Part shown: piece after piece, positions 35,806-45,477 of the stretch
Layout of the letters: each line of letters begins with the position of its first letter
How positions within the stretch are numbered: position 1 is the first letter of the stretch
Source: UBA7430 sp002478765
Lineage (GTDB): Bacteria > Bacteroidota > Bacteroidia > Flavobacteriales > UBA7430
Direction of reading: 5' to 3'
Assembly (NCBI GenBank): GCA_943789355.1
Contig: CALSTU010000003.1
Location: 62,001-126,000 of the forward strand
Length of the DNA: 64,000 nucleotides
Program-made: the position numbers and the translations under genes
The notes under the pieces: model-generated
Told to the model about the DNA's origin: nothing
Database searches by the model: none
The model's input: the letters and a program-made list of their open reading frames with translations, nothing else

Positions 35806-38716
35806 TGTAAAGAATTTCTATTGGGTGCAAGGCATTGCGTTGTGTTCCGTCTTTAATTTGGTGTCGGCAGCTGGTGCCTGCAGCGGCAATCAGGGTGTCG
35901 GTGGTTTCTTTTCGAATGGTGGGAAACAAAACCAACTCACCCATTTTCATCGAGACTTCGTAGTGTTCTTTCTCGTAGCCAAAAGAGCCTGCCATACCGC
36001 AACAACCCGAAGGAATGAGTTGTACCTTATAGTTTTTGGGTAGACCCAACACAATTTTAGAAGGCGTAAGAGACGACAGTGCTTTTTGGTAGCAGTGCCC
36101 GTGCAGTCGAATGTGTTGTGCTTTGTCGGTAAAGGCCTCGGAGCGGATCTTTCCAGCGTCAATTTCTCTCGCTAAAAACTCTTCTAGGGTAAAAGTGTTT
36201 TTAGCCAATTGTTTCGCATTATTTGAGTCTTTTACCAAGTCGATGTATTCATCGCGTAAAGTTAAAATGGCTGAAGGTTCGATGCCCACGAGTGGTTGTT
36301 TTTCCGAGACGAGCGCAGCTAATAGAGTTGTATTTTTTTCAGCCAAGGCTTTGGCTTGATCCAGGAAGCCTGTGGAAATGAAAGTTCTACCACTCTCCCA
36401 GTGATCAGGGATATTAACTTCGTAGCCCAAGGCATTGAGCAGTTTGATGCTTGTAATGCCTATGTGCGTATCGTTGTAATTGGTAAATTCATCGTTGAAG
36501 AGGTGTACTTTACCTTTTGAAAAAGGGCCTTTTTGTTGGTGGTTTTTAAACCATGTGCTCAAAGTGGTTTTCTGTAATAAGGGCAGACTTCTGTCCTTGG
36601 CAATACCTGATATTTTCTTTGCGATACCCGAGCTGATCGGATTTTTCATCAGTGCGTTGTATACTTGTGGGAACAAAGATCCCAATTGATTTATTTTAGT
36701 GATGTTAGCGAACAGCTTGGCTTTTAGAGGCGCTCCTTTTTCTAGGTGAAGTTGATGGGTGTATTCGGCTTTTAATTTTGCCATGTCTACATTAGAAGGA
36801 CACTCTGATTTACAACCTTTGCAAGAATTACAGAGCTCCATCACTTCTGCGAGTCCCTTACTTTGGAAGGGGTTCTTTTGAGTAGGGTCACTTAAGGTTT
36901 CACGTAGTATGTTGGCACGAGCTCTTGTGCTGTGTTTTTCTTCTCGTGTTGCTTGGTAACTTGGGCACATAGTGCCACCAGAGAGTTCTGTTTTTCTACA
37001 GTCTCCAGACCCATTGCATTTCTCTGCTGCGCGAAGTATACCCTGATCTTTGTCAAAGTTAAATGCTGTATGGTATTCGAGTGTTTGGTAGTTAGGCATG
37101 TATCTCAAAGACTCGTTCATGGCAGGAGTGTTTACGATTTTACCAGGATTGAAGATGCTTTTTGGATCCCAAGTATTCTTCAGGTTTTTGCAGTGTTGGT
37201 AGTTTTTTGTTCCGATCATGTAGGGAAGGTATTCCCCCCTGAGGCGCCCGTCACCGTGTTCTCCACTCAAAGATCCTTTGTATTGTTTCACCAGGCGAGA
37301 TATATCTCTAGCAATGGTCTTGTACAAACGATTCCCATTTTCTGTTTTTAAATTGAGTATGGGGCGAAGGTGAAGTTCTCCGGTAGCTGCATGGGCATAA
37401 TGCACGCAATAAAGTTTTCTTTTTTCCAGTATTTTGTTGAAGTCTTTAATAAAGTTAGGTAAATCATCAACATCTACTGCGGTATCTTCAATGACAGCCA
37501 CGGGCTTGGCATCTCCGGGGATGTTTGAAAGCAGTCCCAATCCGGCTTTTCGTAGATTCCATACGTTCTCGATGTCGTCACCTTTTATAACAGGTAAGTG
37601 CTGACCTAGATTTAGTTGTTCAAAGTGATCGAGGCAATTGCTGATTTTTTCATTTAGTTGTGTTTGGGATTCTTCTAAAAATTCAACCACCAATATGGCT
37701 TTTGGATCCCCTTTGACGAAGAAGCGGTTTTGTTCTTGTTCTCTATTTTCTTTGGTGCATTCAAGGATGTAATGATCGATCAGTTCACAAGCTGTAGGGT
37801 TGAATTTTAGAGCTTCCAAATTGGCTTTAAGCGATTCATTGATTGAGTTGAAGTGCATGCAAATTAATGCCTGGTGTTCAGGTGGGGTCGGCACGAGCTT
37901 CACCTTCAGTTCCGTAGTGAAAGCTAGTGTGCCTTCTGATCCGGCCAAGAGTTTGCAAAAGTTAAACGGTTCTTCGGTGTCGGTAAAAGGATTTGTATCA
38001 GCCAAAAGATCTAATGCATAGCCCGTGTTCCTTCTTGGAATGTTCTTTTTTGGGAATTCTTTTTCGATTTCATCTCGATTTTTTGAATCTGAGAGCAGTT
38101 CTTTTGCCTGACTGTAAATTTGTGTTTCGAGTTCTGAGACGGTACCTATTCCATTAGCTTTAGCCTCAAATTCTTGCCGGCTTAATGCTTTGAATTCGGT
38201 TTCGTTCCCGTCGGCGAGAATGACTTTCATCGAAATGAGGTGTTCGCGAGTTGAGCCGTAGATGAGAGATCGGGCTCCGCAAGCATTATTTCCGACCATA
38301 CCTCCCAACATACAGCGGTTGGAAGTAGAGGTTTCGGGACCGAAAAAGAGTCCGAAGGGTTTGAGGTGAAGATTCAGTTCATCACGAATAACTCCGGGCT
38401 GGACTACTGCATAAGCGTCTTCATGATTGACTTCAATAATTTTATAAAATTCTTTTGAGATGTCGACCACAATCCCCGACCCAACGACTTGTCCGGCAAG
38501 GGAGGTGCCCGCAGCTCTTGGAATGATGGATGTTGATTCGTTTTGTGCAAATCGAATCAATTTTTTCAAGTCTTCTTTGGTTTTGGGAATAGCTACCGCT
38601 AGGGGCAATTCTCTGTATGAGGAAGCATCCGTGGCGTATATTTTACGTAACGTATCATCGAAATACAAGTTTCCTTGCATTTGTTCTGCCAAGTCTTGGA
38701 GTTTGTGCTTCATCAT
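35780..38716 (-). CDS. FAD-linked oxidase fused to Fe-S oxidoreductase (YdiJ/D-2-hydroxyacid dehydrogenase type)
   Basis: 978 residues. The N-terminal PCMH-type FAD domain (IIPRAAGTSLAGQVVGSGIVV, about 57-78; GMVGNNACGARS) and FAD-oxidase C domain (GTLAFTTELKV; GEHGDGRLRGEY) resemble D-lactate or D-2-hydroxyglutarate dehydrogenases. The C-terminal third carries 4Fe-4S clusters (CNGSGDC to TMCPSYQAT; CNSCKGCKSECPSN) and a CCG-like domain (GHCYQKA; GCCGMAGSFG). It probably oxidises a D-2-hydroxyacid and feeds electrons to quinone. Separate genes in many bacteria are fused here, a known arrangement. Confidence 0.88.
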   Translation of the reverse strand: MMKHKLQDLAEQMQGNLYFDDTLRKIYATDASSYRELPLAVAIPKTKEDLKKLIRFAQNESTSIIPRAAGTSLAGQVVGSGIVVDISKEFYKIIEVNHEDAYAVVQPGVIRDELNLHLKPFGLFFGPETSTSNRCMLGGMVGNNACGARSLIYGSTREHLISMKVILADGNETEFKALSRQEFEAKANGIGTVSELETQIYSQAKELLSDSKNRDEIEKEFPKKNIPRRNTGYALDLLADTNPFTDTEEPFNFCKLLAGSEGTLAFTTELKVKLVPTPPEHQALICMHFNSINESLKANLEALKFNPTACELIDHYILECTKENREQEQNRFFVKGDPKAILVVEFLEESQTQLNEKISNCLDHFEQLNLGQHLPVIKGDDIENVWNLRKAGLGLLSNIPGDAKPVAVIEDTAVDVDDLPNFIKDFNKILEKRKLYCVHYAHAATGELHLRPILNLKTENGNRLYKTIARDISRLVKQYKGSLSGEHGDGRLRGEYLPYMIGTKNYQHCKNLKNTWDPKSIFNPGKIVNTPAMNESLRYMPNYQTLEYHTAFNFDKDQGILRAAEKCNGSGDCRKTELSGGTMCPSYQATREEKHSTRARANILRETLSDPTQKNPFQSKGLAEVMELCNSCKGCKSECPSNVDMAKLKAEYTHQLHLEKGAPLKAKLFANITKINQLGSLFPQVYNALMKNPISSGIAKKISGIAKDRSLPLLQKTTLSTWFKNHQQKGPFSKGKVHLFNDEFTNYNDTHIGITSIKLLNALGYEVNIPDHWESGRTFISTGFLDQAKALAEKNTTLLAALVSEKQPLVGIEPSAILTLRDEYIDLVKDSNNAKQLAKNTFTLEEFLAREIDAGKIRSEAFTDKAQHIRLHGHCYQKALSSLTPSKIVLGLPKNYKVQLIPSGCCGMAGSFGYEKEHYEVSMKMGELVLFPTIRKETTDTLIAAAGTSCRHQIKDGTQRNALHPIEILYNALNNGTE

Positions 38717-38841
38717 TGCTCAAAAATACAAGTTATAATATGAATGATTGGTTGAAAATTCATTTTAAACTTCCCAGAGCCTTAACCCTAATTTTCATAG
38801 GTTTTTAAGTTTTTTAAAATATAGAAATATTCTATTTAAGA

Positions 38842-38873
38842 TTGCCTTTGTGTAAATAACAATTGTATTTTTG
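38842..38873 (+). promoter_or_regulatory. Promoter of lpd
   Basis: TTG (38842-38844), 21 nt, TATTTTTG (38866-38873). Transcription would start near 38877-38880, so the upstream in-frame ATG at 38863 cannot be used and the start is 38905. Confidence 0.72.
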
Positions 38874-38904
38874 TCAAATTGTTATTAAAATCACAACAGA
38901 GGAT

Positions 38905-40308
38905 ATGGAAAAATATGATGTAGCCATTATAGGTTCGGGTCCCGGCGGGTATGTTGCTGCCATTCGTTGCGCTCAATTGGGTATGAAAACAGCTTTGATT
39001 GAAAAGTACAATACCCTGGGGGGTACTTGTTTAAATGTGGGATGTATTCCGTCTAAAGCATTGCTAAATTCTTCGGAGCACTTCCATAATGCATTGCACA
39101 GCTTTGCCAATCACGGTATTGAAATAAATGCACCTAAGATCAATGTTGCTCAAATGATGAAACGCAAAAACGAAGTCATCGATCAAACTTGTGGCGGAAT
39201 AGACTTTTTGATGAAGAAGAACAAGATTGATGTTCTTAAAGGTTGGGCTTCTTTTTCCGATGCTTCACATATTGATGTTGATAATGAGGGTGTGCTATCA
39301 AGAATTGAGGCCGTAAAGACCATCATTGCAACCGGTTCTAAACCAGCTACATTGCCTTTTATAACCCTTGATAAAGAGCGAGTTATAACTTCTACGGAAG
39401 CACTCAGTTTAAAAGAAGTTCCCAAGCGAATGATTGTTATTGGAGGTGGAGTGATAGGTCTAGAGTTAGGGTCTGTATACGCTCGACTGGGCGCTGAGGT
39501 TTCTGTAGTAGAATATGCAGACTCTTTAATTCCCGCCATGGATAAGGCTCTTGGGAAGGAGTTGCGAAAAGTATTGAAGAAAGATTTGAATTTCAACATT
39601 CACCTCAACACCGGCGTTACCTCTGTGGAGCGAAATGGTGATGAAGTGATTGTCAAAGCGACCAATAAAAAAGGGCAGGAAGAGGTTTATACAGCAGATT
39701 ACTGCTTGGTTTCTGTCGGTAGAAAAGCTTTTACCGAAAAACTTGGACTTGAAAATGCCGGTGTTAAAGTTGACGACCGAGGTCGTGTGGATGTGAATGA
39801 GCATTTGCAGACGTCTGTTAGCAATATATACGCTATTGGAGATGTGGTTCGAGGAGCTATGTTGGCTCATAAAGCTGAGGAAGAAGGCGTTTTTGTAGCC
39901 GAACACATGGCTGGTGAAAAACCTCACATCAATCATAATTTAATTCCAGGTGTGGTTTACACATGGCCAGAAGTTGCTGCGGTAGGGAAAACGGAAGAAC
40001 AGCTGAAGGCTGCTGGTGTCAAGTACAAGTCTGGAACATTCCCATTCAAAGCGAGTGGAAGAGCACGGGTTTCAGAAGATACTGACGGATTCGTAAAAGT
40101 TTTAGCCGATGCCAATACGGACGAAATTTTAGGGGTGCATATGATTGGACCTCGAACTGCCGACATGATTGCAGAAGCTGTTGTTGCTATGGAGTATAGA
40201 GCTTCAGCAGAAGACATCGCTCGAATTTGTCATGCACATCCTACCTTTACGGAAGCATTTAAAGAAGCCGCTTTAGACGCTACAGATAAGAGGGCTTTAC
40301 ACATTTAA
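38905..40308 (+). CDS. lpd: Dihydrolipoyl dehydrogenase (E3)
   Basis: 467 residues from ATG 38905 (MEKYDVAIIGSG). FAD motif GSGPGGYVAA near the N-terminus, redox cysteines in GGTCLNVGCIPSK, NAD motif VIGGGVIGLELG, second FAD motif NIYAIGDV, and the C-terminal catalytic HAHPTFTEA. It reoxidises the lipoyl groups of E2 proteins in pyruvate, 2-oxoglutarate and branched-chain complexes. It stands alone with its own promoter and terminator, so it probably serves the E1/E2 sets at 1-1451, 4253 and 30807. Confidence 0.97.
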   Translation: MEKYDVAIIGSGPGGYVAAIRCAQLGMKTALIEKYNTLGGTCLNVGCIPSKALLNSSEHFHNALHSFANHGIEINAPKINVAQMMKRKNEVIDQTCGGIDFLMKKNKIDVLKGWASFSDASHIDVDNEGVLSRIEAVKTIIATGSKPATLPFITLDKERVITSTEALSLKEVPKRMIVIGGGVIGLELGSVYARLGAEVSVVEYADSLIPAMDKALGKELRKVLKKDLNFNIHLNTGVTSVERNGDEVIVKATNKKGQEEVYTADYCLVSVGRKAFTEKLGLENAGVKVDDRGRVDVNEHLQTSVSNIYAIGDVVRGAMLAHKAEEEGVFVAEHMAGEKPHINHNLIPGVVYTWPEVAAVGKTEEQLKAAGVKYKSGTFPFKASGRARVSEDTDGFVKVLADANTDEILGVHMIGPRTADMIAEAVVAMEYRASAEDIARICHAHPTFTEAFKEAALDATDKRALHI

Positions 40309-40335
40309 CTTAAGTTGAAAAGCACGAGGTATACA

Positions 40336-40370
40336 AGCCTCTTCTCACCGAGTGGGGAGAGGCTTTTTTA
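40336..40370 (+). terminator. Terminator of lpd
   Basis: AGCCTCT (40336-40342) pairs with AGAGGCT (40358-40364), extended inwards by weaker pairs, then six T. Confidence 0.88.
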
Positions 40371-40396
40371 ATAGGATTGGTTTTCTTGAATGCAGC

Positions 40397-40424
40397 TTGG
40401 AGCTTTAAATTTTACCTAACTTTG
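40397..40424 (+). promoter_or_regulatory. Promoter of the pabB-tilS-dsbD run
   Basis: TTG (40397-40399), 17 nt, TAACTTTG (40417-40424). The pabB ATG follows only 4 nt after the -7 box, so the mRNA would have almost no leader. Confidence 0.65.
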
Positions 40425-40428
40425 GCGA

Positions 40429-41721
40429 ATGCAATTACAAACAAACATTCCTGAAATTCAAAACACAGATCTAAAGTATGTGCTTTTGGATTATTTTAAA
40501 AAGGAAGTCAACCTATTACTTCTGGATGGAAACACATCCAAAGGCGATGCTTTTGAATGGGTAATTGCTGCAGGTTCTATGGATGAGATTAGTGTTGGGG
40601 AACATGGCGCCTTTGAGGCTTTACAAGCTTTTCATGAAAAACACAAGGATTGGGTTTTTGGTAGTTTGAGTTACGACTTAAAAAATGGACTAGAGCGTCT
40701 GAATTCTGAAAATAGCGATGGAATTCAAGCTCCTGCATTGCACTTTTTTCTACCGAAATATTTATTTTACTATAAAGACAACCAGCTTTTCATTTATCAT
40801 CATAAGGAGCAAAAAGAATTCCCTGTAGAACGATTATTCTCGACGTTCTCGCCCTCAGATATTGGTTTTAATAGTGTTCTCAAACCCATGGTATCTAAAG
40901 CCAACTATATCGAGAATGTAAATCAGATTAAAGAGCATATTCAGCGAGGGGATATTTACGAGATGAATTATTGTCAGGAGTTTTATGCAGAAAACACCGA
41001 TTTAGATCCCTTAAACGTTTTCAAAAGTTTGAATGAGGCATCTAAAGCTCCTTTTTCCTGTTATTTTAAGTTGGGTACTACGCATTTAATTTCTGCGAGT
41101 CCGGAGCGATTCATAAAGAGAGAAGGAGGTAGAATTTTTTCACAGCCGATTAAAGGTACCCGAAGAAGAGGATTAAGTAAAGTGGAAGATGAGCAACTTA
41201 AAAAGGAGCTATTAGAAAATCAAAAAGAGCGCTCAGAAAATGTAATGATTGTGGACTTGGTGCGGAATGATTTATCGCGTATTGCAGAAAAAGATTCCGT
41301 GAACGTAGATGAGCTTTTTGGTGTTTATACTTTTGATCAAGTGCATCATATGATTTCTACTGTAAGTTGTACGCTTAGAGAGGCAATAGAAATGAAAGAT
41401 ATTTTACGCGCGACTTTCCCTATGGGTTCCATGACAGGTGCTCCGAAAATTAGAGCCATGAAGTTGATTGAGAAGTTTGAAGAGACTAAAAGAGGACTTT
41501 ATTCGGGAGCCGTTGGATATATAACACCAGATGGAGACTTTGATTTTAATGTAGTGATTCGAAGCATACAATACCAAAGTTTAAATAAGTACCTTTCCTT
41601 TATGGTAGGTGGAGCTATAACTATGGGAAGTGAAGCTGAAAAAGAATACGAAGAATGTTTAGTGAAAGCCAAAGCCCTTTTTGAGGTTTTGGAGGGAAGG
41701 TATGCAGAAAAAGTTTCTTAA
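40429..41721 (+). CDS. pabB: Anthranilate synthase component I family / aminodeoxychorismate synthase component I
   Basis: 430 residues, shorter than TrpE and typical of Bacteroidota PabB-like proteins. The chorismate-binding domain starts near residue 160 (QIKEHIQRGDIYEMNYCQ). It contains SPERFIKREGG, the PIKGTRRRG motif, VMIVDLVRNDLSRI, FPMGSMTGAPKIRAM and the C-terminal GGAITMGSEAEKEYEE. The PIKGT lysine agrees with aminodeoxychorismate synthase, and the lack of trp genes nearby fits folate synthesis. A glutamine amidotransferase partner (PabA) is not in the window. Confidence 0.88.
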   Translation: MQLQTNIPEIQNTDLKYVLLDYFKKEVNLLLLDGNTSKGDAFEWVIAAGSMDEISVGEHGAFEALQAFHEKHKDWVFGSLSYDLKNGLERLNSENSDGIQAPALHFFLPKYLFYYKDNQLFIYHHKEQKEFPVERLFSTFSPSDIGFNSVLKPMVSKANYIENVNQIKEHIQRGDIYEMNYCQEFYAENTDLDPLNVFKSLNEASKAPFSCYFKLGTTHLISASPERFIKREGGRIFSQPIKGTRRRGLSKVEDEQLKKELLENQKERSENVMIVDLVRNDLSRIAEKDSVNVDELFGVYTFDQVHHMISTVSCTLREAIEMKDILRATFPMGSMTGAPKIRAMKLIEKFEETKRGLYSGAVGYITPDGDFDFNVVIRSIQYQSLNKYLSFMVGGAITMGSEAEKEYEECLVKAKALFEVLEGRYAEKVS

Positions 41722-43012
41722 ATATTGCGAAAGAATAGGTCTAAATCCTGCTAATAAACTGCTTATTGCGGTAAGCGGGGGTCTTGATTCTATGGCTTTG
41801 TTGCACCTGTTTAGGTTGTCCGGTTTTGCTGTTCATGTAGCACATTGTAACTTTAAGCTCCGGGGTGAAGAGTCGGATGGTGACGAAGCTTTTGTGAAAG
41901 AAGTTTGTGCCAAATACGGAATCATCATTCATACCAATGAATTTGATACGGAAGACTATGCTAATTCAAAGTCTATTTCCATTCAGATGGCCGCTAGAGA
42001 TTTGCGGTATGCATGGTTTGAAGAATTGCGATTAGCCAACAATTTAGATTATGTAGCTACGGCGCATCATCAGGATGACCAGATTGAAACGCTATTAATT
42101 AACATGTCTCGAGGAACTGGAGTTAAAGGTATGCACGGTATTTTGGCTCATCAGAATGGTTTGATTCGACCGCTTTTATTCACCGACAGAACCGCCCTTG
42201 ATTCATGGATGCGTGAATGTGATTTTGTTTTTCGTGAAGATAGTAGCAATACTTCCGTCAAGTATGCACGAAACAAGCTTCGCCATCAAGTTATTCCTAT
42301 CCTCAAAGAACTGAATCCGTCGCTTTCTAAGACCTACCAAGAAAATGCAGAACGTTTCGGTAGTGCTGCACAAAATTTAGCTTTTTTCTATGAGAAACAG
42401 CGTGATTCACTGTTTCTGAAAAAGGAGAGTGCACATCAGATTAGTTTATCTGAGTTGTTGAAATATCCATCGCCTTTGGATGTGTTATTTCATTTCATTG
42501 ACGGTTACGGTTTTAATGACTGGATGGCGATTGAAAATTTAATTCATGCAGAATCTGGGAAAATTGTATCGAGCAGTACACATGAATTGCTAAAAGATAG
42601 AGATGTTTTAGTGCTGAGAGAAAAACAGAGAGAACTTCAGCAATCCTTTTATGTCAAACAGAATCAGAAAATTTTGTGTGAGCCCGTAGGATTGAATTTT
42701 TCCGTACACGAGGCAAAAAATTTCAATCCTAATATGGGTTCCGGCTCGGCAGTATTGGATTTTGATAAAATTCAATTTCCTTTGGAATTAAGAAGGTGGC
42801 GTAAGGGCGATGTTTTTAAGCCCTTGGGTATGCGAGGTAAGAAAAAGCTCAGTGATTTTTTTGTTGATCAAAAAATGAGTCTTTTCGAGAAAGAAAATGT
42901 GTGGCTTTTGTGTTCTTCTGATGAGATTATTTGGATTGTAGGGCACCGAATAGATGAGCGTTTTAAACTTGTGGAAACTACACAAAAAGTTTACCTTGTC
43001 CAGCTAAATTGA
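41702..43012 (+). CDS. tilS: tRNA(Ile)-lysidine synthase
   Basis: 436 residues from ATG 41702 (MQKKFLKYC); an ATG 21 nt upstream lies further into pabB. The N-type PP-loop SGGLDSMALLHLF is close to the N-terminus, followed by HCNFKLRGEESDGDE and TAHHQDDQIETLLINMSRG, all characteristic. A C-terminal domain (LELRRWRKGDVFKPLGMRGKK) binds the tRNA acceptor end. The enzyme changes C34 of tRNA-Ile(CAU) to lysidine so that AUA is read as Ile. The gene overlaps pabB by 20 nt. Confidence 0.95.
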   Translation: MQKKFLKYCERIGLNPANKLLIAVSGGLDSMALLHLFRLSGFAVHVAHCNFKLRGEESDGDEAFVKEVCAKYGIIIHTNEFDTEDYANSKSISIQMAARDLRYAWFEELRLANNLDYVATAHHQDDQIETLLINMSRGTGVKGMHGILAHQNGLIRPLLFTDRTALDSWMRECDFVFREDSSNTSVKYARNKLRHQVIPILKELNPSLSKTYQENAERFGSAAQNLAFFYEKQRDSLFLKKESAHQISLSELLKYPSPLDVLFHFIDGYGFNDWMAIENLIHAESGKIVSSSTHELLKDRDVLVLREKQRELQQSFYVKQNQKILCEPVGLNFSVHEAKNFNPNMGSGSAVLDFDKIQFPLELRRWRKGDVFKPLGMRGKKKLSDFFVDQKMSLFEKENVWLLCSSDEIIWIVGHRIDERFKLVETTQKVYLVQLN

Positions 43013-43019
43013 ACGTGAA

Positions 43020-43511
43020 ATGGAAGGATCTACAGCTTTTCATGAAAAGCAGTACTTGGGCTACAGTAAATATTCTAACTTGAGGCGAATCATCTTAGCC
43101 TTATTTTTCTTTGTTTCCTATTATTTCTCTGAACCAAACCATCGTTCTGCTGATGTATTGTTTTACATGGGCATTGCAACTTTAGTGCTTTCTGCTTTGT
43201 TGATGTATGTTCTTCATTTAGAAACAACGATGCAAAACGGGTGTTTGATATTTGTTGGTTTATGGACCGCGCGGAAAGTGAAAATTGATTTGTCAGTCAT
43301 TCAGTCTGTTGAACTGATTAGCTACACGAAATATTACGTTCGGCGGCCGGTATATAATTTGCATCGTAAAGGGCGTATTCATTTTTACACCCGCGGTAAG
43401 GATGCTCTTTTGTTGACGGATAAAGATGGCTTGGAATATGTTGTGGGAACCCAGAGGCCCGAAGAGTTTTTTGAGTCTGTAAAAATTGAATTGGAAAAAG
43501 ATGTACGATGA
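43020..43511 (+). CDS. Small membrane protein of unknown function
   Basis: 163 residues. Two hydrophobic spans are evident (about 22-40, IILALFFFVSYYF, and about 47-67, DVLFYMGIATLVLSALLMY). A soluble beta-rich part of about 95 residues follows (KVKIDLSVIQSVELISY; KGRIHFYTRGKDALLL), somewhat like bacterial PH-type domains. The gene is 7 nt after tilS and overlaps dsbD by 4 nt, so it is a genuine operon member. I do not recognise a named family. Confidence 0.75.
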   Translation: MEGSTAFHEKQYLGYSKYSNLRRIILALFFFVSYYFSEPNHRSADVLFYMGIATLVLSALLMYVLHLETTMQNGCLIFVGLWTARKVKIDLSVIQSVELISYTKYYVRRPVYNLHRKGRIHFYTRGKDALLLTDKDGLEYVVGTQRPEEFFESVKIELEKDVR

Positions 43512-45430
43512 AAAATAGTTTAGCTTTTTTAATAGCTCTATTCACGATTACTTCTGTATTTGCTCAGATACAAGATCCTGTAAAGTGGAGTTTTGATGTT
43601 GAGGTTCTCGAGGAGAACCAAGTTGACCTCGTTCTTAAATCGTCAATTGAAGAGGGTTGGCACATGTACGCTCAAGATGTTGAGGGAGGCCCTGTGCCAA
43701 CGACCTTTACCTTTTTTGATAACGATAAGATTGAATTGATAGGTGCCGTTGAAGCACAGGTAAAATCTCAAGAGAAATACGATCCGAATTTTGAAACGAT
43801 TTTAAAGTTCTATGACGGTGGAGTTGATTTTAGACAACGTATTAAATTGTTGTCAGAAGATACCGTTACCTTAAAAGGAGAGCTTGGCTTTATGGTTTGT
43901 AACGACGTTATGTGTTTGCCACCTGAATGGGTTGATATAGAAGTTCAGTTGCCTCCTGCCGAAACGATCAGCCTTTCTAATAAGGCGAAAGATCAAGGTT
44001 TATGGAGTATCTTTTTAATAGCTTTTTTAAGTGGGTTTATAGCCTTATTAACACCCTGTGTTTTCCCGATGATACCGATGACGGTGAGCTTCTTTACTAA
44101 GCAGAGTGAAAACAAAGCTGCCGGAATACGTAATGCCATGATTTACGGTGTGTCCATCATTTTGATTTATTTGATTTTGGGAGTTGCCGTATCGGCTATC
44201 TTTGGAGCGGAGACTCTTAACAGTATGGCAACCAATGTTTATTTTAACCTAGCCTTCTTTCTACTCTTGATTATTTTTGCAGCCTCATTTCTTGGCGCTT
44301 TTGAAATTAGAATGCCAAACTCGTGGATTAATAAGGCGGACTCGGCTTCCAATCGCGGAGGGATGATTGGGATCTTTTTTATGGCATTTACCTTGGCTCT
44401 GGTGTCTTTTTCATGTACGGGACCTATCGTTGGCACCTTACTCGTAGAAGCTGCTTCAGGAGGTTCGTATGTAGGACCAATCGTTGGTATGTTTGGTTTT
44501 TCATTAGCTATAGCTTTGCCTTTTACATTGTTTGCAGCATTTCCAGGTTGGCTTAATTCGTTACCTAAGTCGGGTGGTTGGCTTAATTCGGTCAAAGTTG
44601 TTTTGGGGTTTTTGGAGTTAGCTTTAGCTTTTAAATTCTTATCCAATGCAGATTTAGTATTGCAAGCACATTTGCTAGAGCGTGAAGTATTCATTGCGAT
44701 TTGGATTGTTATTTTTGGTTTATTGACCCTGTATTTGTTGGGTAAGTTGAAGTTTTCACACGACAGTGATTTACCTTATGTCTCAGTTTATCGTTTGTTC
44801 TTTGCCATACTTACTGGAGCATTTACGGTATACATGATTCCTGGTTTATGGGGCGCGCCCTTAAAGCTCATTAATGCTTTCCCGCCACCCATGCATTATA
44901 GTGAGTCACCTCATGGTGTTGGAAGTACTCAAGCTGGAGTTTCTTATGAAAATAAGTTGGAACAGGAAGGGCAACATCTAGGGCCACAGGGCATTATGGT
45001 TTTTCATGATTATGAGGTAGGGCTCGAACATGCTCGTAAAGTAGATAAGCCTATTTTGTTAGATTTTACCGGCTGGGCATGTGTGAATTGTCGTAAGATG
45101 GAGGAACAAGTATGGTCAGATTCCGAGGTGAAACAAATCTTGTCTGAAGATGTTGTAATTATTTCGCTGTATGTCGATGAACGTACCAAATTACCAGCTT
45201 CAGAACATTACGAAACAACGGTTGCCGGCAAAGTGAAAAAGGTTCGAACCGTCGGTGATAAGTGGACTGTGATGCAAGTCCAACGTTACAAGATTAATTC
45301 TCAGCCCTATTATTTAGTTTTAGATCACGATGAAAACCCTTTGATCGAAGCAGCAAACTACCAAGACCATGGAAGTGTTGATGTTTTTAAAGATTGGTTA
45401 GAAAGAGGTTTGTCAGCTTTTATAGAGTAA
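43508..45430 (+). CDS. dsbD: Thiol:disulfide interchange protein DsbD
   Basis: 640 residues. Signal peptide (LAFLIALFTITSVFA), then an N-terminal DsbD-alpha domain with cysteine pair CNDVMC. A membrane domain of about eight spans starts near residue 165 and carries PCVFPMIPM and SFSCTGPIVG cysteines. The C-terminal thioredoxin-like domain has FTGWACVNCRKME (CVNC). The protein passes cytoplasmic reducing power across the inner membrane to periplasmic thiol proteins and cytochrome c maturation. It overlaps the preceding membrane-protein gene by 4 nt. Confidence 0.93.
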   Translation: MKNSLAFLIALFTITSVFAQIQDPVKWSFDVEVLEENQVDLVLKSSIEEGWHMYAQDVEGGPVPTTFTFFDNDKIELIGAVEAQVKSQEKYDPNFETILKFYDGGVDFRQRIKLLSEDTVTLKGELGFMVCNDVMCLPPEWVDIEVQLPPAETISLSNKAKDQGLWSIFLIAFLSGFIALLTPCVFPMIPMTVSFFTKQSENKAAGIRNAMIYGVSIILIYLILGVAVSAIFGAETLNSMATNVYFNLAFFLLLIIFAASFLGAFEIRMPNSWINKADSASNRGGMIGIFFMAFTLALVSFSCTGPIVGTLLVEAASGGSYVGPIVGMFGFSLAIALPFTLFAAFPGWLNSLPKSGGWLNSVKVVLGFLELALAFKFLSNADLVLQAHLLEREVFIAIWIVIFGLLTLYLLGKLKFSHDSDLPYVSVYRLFFAILTGAFTVYMIPGLWGAPLKLINAFPPPMHYSESPHGVGSTQAGVSYENKLEQEGQHLGPQGIMVFHDYEVGLEHARKVDKPILLDFTGWACVNCRKMEEQVWSDSEVKQILSEDVVIISLYVDERTKLPASEHYETTVAGKVKKVRTVGDKWTVMQVQRYKINSQPYYLVLDHDENPLIEAANYQDHGSVDVFKDWLERGLSAFIE

Positions 45431-45477
45431 TACAGTGTGTTACACGGTGTAATTATTAACAAATCATCTCAGTAGGA

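Noticed and set aside
38863..38904. Upstream ATG for lpd
   Set aside because: It lies before the -7 box, so it would not be on the transcript; the family N-terminus starts at 38905.
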